From Amaurobius ferox (Eukaryota; Arthropoda; Arachnida; Araneae; Amaurobiidae), in assembly GCA_951213105.1 (NCBI GenBank), contig OX578145.1:121953925-122017924 (forward strand): a stretch of DNA of 64,000 nt, given 5' to 3'. How positions within the stretch are numbered: position 1 is the first letter of the stretch; the number at the start of each line of letters is the position of its first letter. Below are positions 56,312 through 64,000 of this stretch, piece after piece. Position numbers and translations under genes: made by a program. The notes beneath the pieces are model-generated. The model had not been told where the DNA came from. It made no database searches and saw nothing but the letters and a program-made list of their open reading frames with translations.

Positions 56312-57904
56312 CCGAATACCAGGGTCAAGCGCGTTATTTGCCTCAGTTTAAACATATATTTTGATAGAATACATTACATATTATATAAAAACTTATTTAA
56401 AAAAAAAGATTATATGTGAAAATTATCATTTATGGGCGGAGGACACGAATGTTCCATGTTTGAGATTTTGACCTTATAAATGCTTCCAAACGACATTGAC
56501 TTAGACGAAGTCTATTTAGAATATATTTTAATTTCGAAAATGAGCATCAGTAAAACACTTGAGTGTGAGTGGATGACATAGTTTAAAGGAATCCATGAAC
56601 GATTCTACCATTCTACGTTACAAATGTTAATTCGAAAATTATCGCAAACGTTTCTGTTCTTTCTGTTTTCTGAAAACTGGAAAATCGTCTGCTGGGCTCG
56701 TGCGGCGTTTCTTCGTGGCGAAGTAGGCGAATGTTCGTGTGCCTTGTGTTAACTCCGCCTCTGCGGAAGCTGACAATAGATTTGTGAAAAACCCAAGAAT
56801 TTTGAGAAGCGGGAATAAATCCGGGAATTTTGGAAGCATAGGACACTTTGATGGAAATAAACTAATTTACGCTTTTCTAAAAAAACTCTGGCTAATCTGG
56901 CACATTATGTACTTTAAACCTGATCGATCGCCATTTAGAAAAAATTACTAAACTTTTGCATCGTTATTTATTTTATAGGTAAAATCTACAGAAATAAAAA
57001 TTTAAAAAATTTGAAATTATAAACATTTTATTGAAAATGGGAAAATTGTATTAGTCACAAAATTATTAAAATGTTATTGGGACTCGCATAGATATCTTAT
57101 TATCGACCAATGTTAAATGAATATGAATGAACTAATAATCACTTTGTAATAAGTATTTCATTGTTCGGAGTGTTTTTTACCTTTAAAATATTTCCAAATA
57201 AAAGTATTATTTATTTGTGGAGTTAATTTTCATTTTTACATATAGTCATCATTTTTACATATGTTTACATAAGAAAGTCACATATTATTATTATTATTTT
57301 TTTTTTTTATGGATTTAACAAATCTCTCTCAATTTTCCATGTTTCAGCTTTCCAAATGCAAATTTGGAAAATTAGTTTTGTAAATTAAAAATAGTTTTGG
57401 GTGACACATTTTAATTTACAATGCCAAATGCAATGAATGAACATTCCTACATTTTGGAAGCTTCCCACATTTTGGAAGCTTTCAAAATTCCCAGTTTTTC
57501 AAAATTCCTAGATTTTTTTCTTAAAATTCCTATTTTTTCTTTTTTTTCAAAATTTCTATTTTTTCAAAATATCTCTTTTTTTCAAAATTTCTATATTTAT
57601 TTAGATGATTTTGCCAAAGGTCAATTAACGAATTTTTAGTTACGAACGCAATTAAAAGTTGATTTAATATGGAAATATTAAAATTAATTTAAAAAGCTCC
57701 GGGGCCAGTCAAAAAGTGTATTAAGAATTTATTAAAAGTTGTAATATGAGATCAGTGATTGAAAGAAAAGATTTAACTCTAGAGGGATCATGAGTGTGAG
57801 GGAAAATATATTTATTTAGATGATTTTCCCAGATTTTAATCATCAAAATTTTTTGATGATTTTAAATGAATTAACAAATTTTTACTGGAAAAATATGAGT
57901 ACGG
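56312..57904. other. Intergenic, low-complexity tract
   Basis: No gene recognised. 57450-57600 is a low-complexity stretch of TTTTTCAAAATTTCTA-like phrases; its plus-strand frame is a by-product. Confidence 0.45.
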
Positions 57905-58140
57905 GAAAGGAATTTTAACAAATACTCCTGTAGAGGCAGCAATTTTGGCTTAATGGTCAGCAGTTTTATTTCCCAAATTATCTCCATGTGCTTTGACCTG
58001 AAAAGTATGCATTAAATGTTTAGAATAAATAATTTTTGCTTTTAATGCTTTTAATATAATTAGAATTATTTCAGATAGATTAAAGATCAAAAAAAGGAGA
58101 ACAGGTTGTCGGAGTAAATACTGACGTTTAGGTTATTTTC
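57905..58140 (-). pseudogene. LINE RNase H domain remnant
   Basis: Minus-strand translation gives NVSIYSDNLFSFF (with a catalytic aspartate), a break, NLSEIILIILKALKAK, then HTFQVKAHGDNLGNKTADH followed by a stop and AKIAAST. The end matches the VKAH.....GN..AD..AK pattern of RNase H domains at the C-terminus of Jockey/R1/I-type LINEs. No reverse transcriptase is found beside it. Confidence 0.65.
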
Positions 58141-58299
58141 GGCAGTTCAATCAACAGCATATGTAAGATGCAACAGCTGCAATTTGTATGGGCAACCCTC
58201 ATCCACGTGAAAAACTGGAAATCTTCGAAAGCAGAAGCCAGACTTATTTTGGCCCGCATATTGGTTTCGCCTCTCGTAAAACATAATTAACGTACCACA

Positions 58300-58748
58300 A
58301 GGTAGGATCAAACAGTTCGGATATCGGACAGACTTCTGATATCTCCAACCCTGATTTAGAGGAGAGGGGAACTATTTTACCGTGGCGTAGAGGTTCATGT
58401 GACGCGAGATGTAAAAAAGGAAAAAGCAGGTCAGCAGTGCAGGGTTTTTCAAGACAATGCGGTTCAGTGAACTGTAGTCGTTCGCGTTCAGGTGCAATGT
58501 TTCTGTCGGCGACTTCCTCAAACTCTAGCAGAATTTGATATTCGCACGTTGTTCTTCAAACGATATTTCCGTTTTCGACGAACGCGAACGACTACAGTTC
58601 ACTGACACGCATTATCTGGAAAAACACCTGCATCTTCCTTTTCACATCTTACGTCACATGTGCCTCTACACCACGGTAAAATAGTTCCCCTCTCCTCCAA
58701 TTACAGTTGGAGATATCAGCACTGTCTCCGAACTTTTTGATCCTACCT
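58300..58748. mobile_element. Fold-back (long inverted repeat) element
   Basis: Arms 58300-58489 and 58580-58748 are inverted copies with mismatches and small indels, ending AGGTAGGATCAAA and TTTGATCCTACCT. Internal matches include GGGGAACTATTTTACCGTGG and TGAACTGTAGTCGTTCGCGT. A 90-nt loop separates the arms. No coding sequence. A target duplication is not obvious beyond a possible short TA-rich match. Confidence 0.8.
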
Positions 58749-58776
58749 TATATATATTACTTGTAAATACGTACGA

Positions 58777-58825
<49 letters not shown>

Positions 58826-59719
58826 CACACACTATATACAGGGTTCCTAAGGAAATTCCAATAACTTTGTAAGGAACTGTCCACGAATGTATGCGCTAGG
58901 TGTAGCTATAGTAAAGTGGCCATATATTATCAAGTGGTTGCAGCGCCTCTGGCAAAGAATAATGTTACAAATGTATCCCCTGGAATAGTGGGTGTATGCT
59001 CAGCATACAAGAATGAGTTCAAATTTCTGGATAACGAGCACGTTTACTTACAAGTATAGTGTAAACAGCAGCAAGCATACTGTAAAATAGCACCTAAATA
59101 TTCCCCTAATTTCACAAAACATCAGATACTAGTCTCAAAATATTGGCGAATATCACAGTTCCATGCAGTTTGTATCAATCACGTGAACTGCTCTCCAACT
59201 GACTGTCGACTCCTTTTATAGACTCTCTCTGTAGAACCTATAGAAATATCTTATACCTCGTAGAATAATTGTTAATTCAAGGTGTTTCTCGAATCTTCGG
59301 AAAGTCGTCAAATCTAATAACCCTTCTTCGAACTTTGACAATCCTAGATTCACGTCATGGGAAAGCATATTTTCTCCGCCTGGTTATCAAAACAGGATTC
59401 CATAGAGCATATTTTACACGTTCGCAACAATATCAAAAGTTAACCTTTTGCTTACGGGCATGACAGGTTTAGACAATGATGGCAACAATAAATGAGATAT
59501 ACGAAAAAGGGCAATTACAAAGTTGTAGATCATTCTCTAACTAGTAAGACACTAAATCGACACTAGAGCCACATGAAATATGTATATGGTAGGCAATAAA
59601 TACCAGTGTATATATATATGTGTATATATACATATATATATATATCAACTTGCTTGTTCACATTCCATTCCTATTGAAGCATTTCATCTATGGAAGTATA
59701 CTACCTTACATCTACTTAA
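58749..59719. other. Intergenic with TA microsatellite
   Basis: (TA)n at 58781-58820 and shorter runs at 59611-59645. No gene recognised. Confidence 0.5.
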
Positions 59720-60922
59720 AAATGCTATTATAAACACATTAAATTAACGAAGCCTAGGTATCCTTATAAACAACTCCTATCTGCTATTAAAGAACTACAA
59801 CAACATTTTGTCATAACTTATGTAGATAAAGCTTCTAATAATTATGCCATCATTTGTAAAAAATATTATGTTTCTCTGTTACAGAATTACTTAAAATATA
59901 ATCAAATTTTTAAAACCATTAATAATCAGTCTATCAAAATCAAAACTAAAATGCTAAAATTTTATACACAATTAAATATTAATTGTAAGTTTTTTAAATT
60001 TCCTTATGTTACTTTGGTTCCTAAATTCCACAAATCACCTCTCAGTTTTAGAACGGTCACTTGTGGACATAATACCTTTACCACTACAGCTAGTAAGTAC
60101 TTGCTTAGCTGTTTAAATAGAATTAATGAATCTCTTAAATTTAGGAATTCAGGATATTTCATTTTGAACAATAGTTTTGATTTAGTTAATCACCTTAGCA
60201 AGCTTCCACAAATTCTTGGTTTCCAAACATTTGATTTTAAAGACCTATTTAATAATATTGTCATTAAAGATTTATATAAAGTTATTATCTCTCTTTATCA
60301 TGACTATATATCTTCCAATCATGTTGCATTTAATGTCAAAAATTTTCCTATGCTCTTACACTTTGTGTTATACAACAATTATATTATCCAAGGTGATAAC
60401 ATTTATGTAAAAACATCTGGTGTACCACAAGGTGGCTATAGTAGTAGTATTCTCGCTAACTTATATCTTTATTATTATGAATGTCATTTTAACTCTTATT
60501 CATATATTATATATAGATATGTTGACGACTTAATTTGTATTATCATTGATGATTCCTATACCATTAATACTGATTTTTACCCATCTAACCTAGAATTAAT
60601 TCCTAATGAGCCTAGCGTTAATCAAACTGTAAATTTTTTTGACCTAAATTTAGATACCCTCAATAATCATGTAATCACCAATATATATGATAAAAAAGAT
60701 TCTTACAACTTCACTATCATAAAGCTGCTATCATATCAATCTGGTAATTCTATTCAATTGTTTAGAAACATCATTTTAAACCAGCTATTTCGAATACATC
60801 GACTTTCTGATCCTCGGTTTCACTTTCTCCACATCAATAATTTTAAACGCATTTGTCAAAATTACCAATATCCGGAAGTATTTGTAAATAATATTATTAA
60901 TAATTTCAAATATACCACGTAA
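59720..60922 (+). pseudogene. Penelope-like reverse transcriptase, 5' truncated
   Basis: The frame is open from a stop at 59717-59719 to the stop at 60920-60922 (about 400 codons); the first ATG is at 59951. Before it lies VDKASNNYAIICKKYYVSLL, the early finger motif of these enzymes. After it come LVPKFHKSPLSFRTV, the A motif FDFKDLFNNI (around residue 94 from the ATG), the B motif SGVPQGGYSSSILANLYLYY (156-175) and the C motif YRYVDDLI (188-195). The thumb ends FRNIILNQLFRIHR and VFVNNIINNF. No GIY-YIG domain follows, so this is either a Naiad-type element with an N-terminal endonuclease now lost, or a truncated Penelope. Catalytic residues are intact, but the upstream stop suggests a dead copy. 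Confidence 0.78.
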
Positions 60923-61710
60923 TCATTTTACACATGCATTATTTATCTTTGATTGAATAACTCATTTTTGAGAATTCACCCAGTCCTATCACCTAACTTA
61001 CCACCTGGCCTGAGTCTAATACTGTTTACTATTTTCGAATGAGTATTTTCCACTTTTCCTGAGTCCTATACTGATTACTATTTTTGAAAGTCTCCATACA
61101 TATTATGTATCGTTCAAATGTATTCATTCCGATGCCCACTCGCATTGACGAAGTGAGGTGAGATGTTCAGTAGCTTGTTCAACTTACACGTGGTAGCAAT
61201 GCTTGTGAGTTCATAGTTCTGTTCGAGGAGGTATTATTTTTCTGATTTGTGATTCAATTGATTTATTTTTCTCCTTCCACTAGCCAGTAGACAGTTCCAA
61301 TGGTGTCTATAGTTAAATACTATCGCCATTGTCAGAAACTGGCTATTTTATCGGTTTTAATTCGAATTGTATGGCTGTCCTGATGAGAATGCAATTTTGA
61401 ACTAACCGCCATTTTTTGTGTAGTTTCAATTGATTGTTCTCTAAGTCTTAATCTTTTATCTTGAGCTAATTATTATTGCCTTTTCTCATTTTTGCCGTGT
61501 TTTCTTTTTTATTTTTATTTATGTTTATATACTTTTAATTGTGATTTTTGTATCCAAATATTCTTCTCATCCCCCTTTCCATTGTAGTGATATGTTATCT
61601 TTATCCTTAGTCTTGGTCTATAGTTACTCATTTGTAACAGATATGCCAGAGATGGGTTTTTTTGTACATACAGTTGTTTATGCATAATTTTCGATTAAAA
61701 TCTTTCAATT
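60923..61710. other. Intergenic, possible 3' region of the Penelope-like element
   Basis: No gene recognised. A direct repeat of the phrase CCTGAGTC.ATACTG.TTACTAT lies at 61009-61032 and 61057-61082. Confidence 0.35.
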
Positions 61711-64000
61711 TATATATATATATATATCATCATGACTCACCGTGCCTAGTGGCACATAAGGCCTTCAATTTGCGTCGCCATCCTGGTCGATCCTATGCCC
61801 CAGTCCCTGCTTCTGACCAGCTCGCCCATCCCATCTGATTTCTCTCCTGGTCCACCAGTCTCCTCCAAGTAAGCTTGGGTCGACCCCAAGATCTTTTTCC
61901 TTCAGGCGCCCAAGTATATGCCACAGCAGGGATGTTATGCTGCGGCATTCTTAAGACATGTCCAGTCCATTTCCATTTACGTTGTTTTACCTCCATCTCA
62001 GTTGCTTCCTGTCCAGTACTCTTGTAGAGTTCAGTGTTAGTAATAACATAAGACCAAAATACTCCCAAAATTTTCCTCAGACATTTTGTCTGGTTTGCCA
62101 AGCATTTAACTTGTTGCATTGGCCCCTTGTTAATTTCCATGTTTCGGCTCCACATAGTAAAACGCTTTTCACTAAGGAATTAAAAAGGTTTATTTTGGTT
62201 TTTAAATTAAGGTTAGTAGTTCTCTATATTTTATTTAGTTTTCTGAAACAATTCTGAGCTTTTGCAATTCTTATTTTGATTTCTTCATCTGTTCCACCCG
62301 CTTTGTTCAACAGTACGCCAAGGTAAGTGAAGCTATTTACATCTTAAATGGATTCATCATCCAATTTTACATTTTCAGAAGTTTTTTCATTAATTCTTAA
62401 GACTTTTGTTTTACTTTTATTGATTTGTAAACCAGTAGTCCTAGCAAACTTGCTAAGGCCATTAGTTTTCAGTTGTAGATCACAAAATCTAGAGGCCTAA
62501 AGAGCAATATCATCTGTAAAATCTAAATCTTATAAAACTCATGTAAATTTTCACCTAATGCCTCTTCTTTTGTCTTTGATGGTGTTTTTCATGATCCAGT
62601 CAACAACTATATTAAATAATAAACCTAACATCACACATCATTGCTTTACACCTGATTTAATTTGGAAGGGCTCTGTCAGTTTTCCATTGACTTCAACACA
62701 GCAACTGCTGTTTCGATATAGCTCCCTAATAATGCTAATAAATTTTTGTGGGATTCCTTAACTATCAAGTATCTTCCACAACATATCTCTGTCAATGGTA
62801 TCAAATGCTTTTCTAAAATCAATGAAATTTAAGTATAAAGGGGCATTATGTTCAATGTTTTGCTCAATGATGTTTCTCAAAGTAAAAATATGTTGAGTGG
62901 TTCCAACTCCACTTCGAAACCCTACTTGCTTCTCTCTCAAAACCTTCTTAATTTCGTTCTTTAATCTGTTGGCCATGACTCTTCCAAAGACTTTAGCTGG
63001 AATAGACATTAAAGTGATACCTCTCCAGTTCTCACAGGAAGAAAGATCTCCTTTCTTAGGTATTTTAATGCTTGTTGCTTCTTTCCATTTTTCTGGTACT
63101 TTCTCAGTTTTCCAGATAAGGTTAAACAGATTTTTCAAATATTTAGCTGTCTCTTCAACATTAACTTTAAGCATTTCTGCAGTTATCATATCATTTCCAC
63201 AGGCTTTATTGGAATTTAACGCCTTCAAAGCATCTTTAATCTCGATCAACGAGATTTCCTCTGTAGAAATGTCTAAGGTAGGTGTCACATCAAATGTGAC
63301 CACTGGCTGTTCATTAGTGTCGATGTTGTATGCATTTAGTGTTTTTTCAAAATGTTCTCGCCATCTTTCCTCAACCTCCGCTTCAACAGATGAAAGTCTA
63401 CCATTCCCATCTTTGACTCCACATTCATGTTTTTTAACTTCACCACTTATTTGTTTGATTATTTGGTAAACAATTCTTGTCCGTCCAGTTTTAGCAGCAT
63501 TTTGTGCTTCACTAGCTAGATCATCATAGTGTTTATTTTTGTCCTTCTTAGAGCTTCTTTTGACATTCTTATCTGCTTCTTTGTATTTTTCTTTGTAAAC
63601 TTAATATAATCTTTCAGATCTAGAGTACTGTCAAGAATACTCTTTATTTTCCTTTTTGCTCAATAAGTTTCCATGTTTCTCCAGTGATCCATTCTTTATT
63701 CTTTCTCTTTTCTTTTTTCCCTATAGTATTTTCTGCTGTTTCGTTGAAAATAGTCTGTAGTTGACTCCACTGCTCTTCCACATCCTCCAACATTACTTCA
63801 TTATTCTCCAAGGCAGAAAATCTGTTCTTCAATTCAATATTGAATTTCTCATAAATCTTCTTATCCTTTAATTTAGCAATATCGTACCCAACTGGTCTAG
63901 TATTTTTACTATTATTTTTTGCATTTAAGCAATTTTAACTTCAAATTCAACACTACAAGGTGATGGTCAGTGCCAACATCTGCCTCTCTTTTAACTCTGA
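61711..64000 (-). mobile_element. APE-type LINE, 3' part
   Basis: The segment covers the end of the endonuclease to the 3' terminus and runs past the window edge. The 3' end, on the minus strand, is GGCACGGTGAGTCATGATGA followed by (TA)n, a simple-repeat tail rather than poly(A), as in RTE- and related LINEs. The protein is interrupted by stops and shifts. Confidence 0.82.
61790..64000 (-). pseudogene. LINE endonuclease/reverse transcriptase, interrupted
   Basis: From the 5' side: ADVGTDHHLVV (C-terminal SDHH-like motif of the APE endonuclease, 63935-64000), a linker with EWITGETWKLIEQK, then reverse transcriptase: LNSNKACGNDMITAEMLK, LSSCENWRGITLMSIPAKVF, FIDFRKAFDTIDRDMLWKIL (motif A). A TAG after ILDS and a TGA in the GVKQ*C block follow. 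The C motif is changed to FTDDIAL (62525 region). The C-terminal part has RKWKWTGHVLRM and GRPKLTWRRLVDQE, the end of RTE/CR1-type proteins. At least three stops and two shifts make it inactive. The exact clade is uncertain. Confidence 0.82.

Noticed and set aside
57421..57639. Phe/Ser-rich protein
   Set aside because: Translation of a low-complexity TTTTTCAAAATT tract.
58666..58884. Tyr/Ile repeat protein
   Set aside because: Translation of the (TA)n microsatellite at 58781-58820.
61376..61404. Possible hammerhead core CTGATGAG near the Penelope-like element
   Set aside because: The downstream part reads GAAC rather than GAAA and no stem II forms.

Overview
This is an AT-rich eukaryotic window with almost no host coding sequence. 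The mix of elements (5S- and tRNA-headed SINEs sharing one body, Penelope-like reverse transcriptases, mariner, Tc1, Helitrons, a Ty3/gypsy-like LTR element, an APE-type LINE) and two large intronless paralogous genes of a type I associate with spider gene sets suggest an arachnid, most likely an araneomorph spider. That assignment is inference; no diagnostic single-copy host gene is present.

Layout. 1-1046: 3' end of an autonomous Helitron with its helicase C-terminus and a canonical CTAG terminus. 1320-3808: a large inverted duplication of a Penelope-like reverse-transcriptase fragment, with a tRNA-derived SINE at the centre; the left arm carries a 279-bp palindromic insertion with a hammerhead-ribozyme-like core, and the right arm is its empty site. 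7071-9205: a segment with a second copy at 37250-37985; the first copy has gained a DINE-like repeat and a 469-bp Helitron, and the second copy shows both empty sites. 9600-12000 (minus): first member of the paralogous gene pair, frameshifted near its 3' end. 15245-18870: two DINE-like repeats head to tail, one split by a 2-kb TTAA-flanked transposon with a decayed transposase. 19119-19955: a second non-autonomous Helitron. 20261-20619: a 5S-headed SINE. 22688-23127: three copies of a 151-bp tandem repeat. 24159-24660: a Penelope-type GIY-YIG endonuclease remnant. 27014-28215: a Tc1 element whose two ends were hit by a 56-bp retroposon and a 5S-SINE. 29184-31583 (minus): the intact second paralogous gene, 799 aa.

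Right half. 34776-35207: four 108-bp repeats. 35378-36151: DINE-like repeat plus a solo SINE tail. 36440-37255: minus-strand mariner. 38258-45530: a plus-strand mariner split by a 5.7-kb minus-strand gag-pro LTR retrotransposon that lacks reverse transcriptase and integrase. 46340-49058: two more DINE-like repeats head to tail. 49357-50880: a satellite-like array full of short GC hairpins. 53513-54256: third Helitron. 56188-56311: hAT-like MITE. 57905-58140: RNase H remnant of a LINE. 58300-58748: fold-back element. 59720-60922: longest Penelope-like reverse transcriptase. 61711-64000: 3' part of an APE-type LINE on the minus strand.

The most unusual signals are the ~55-63 bp solo retroposon units, the SINE body shared by two different Pol III heads, the nested insertions with readable empty sites, the hairpin array, and the paralogous gene pair of unknown function.
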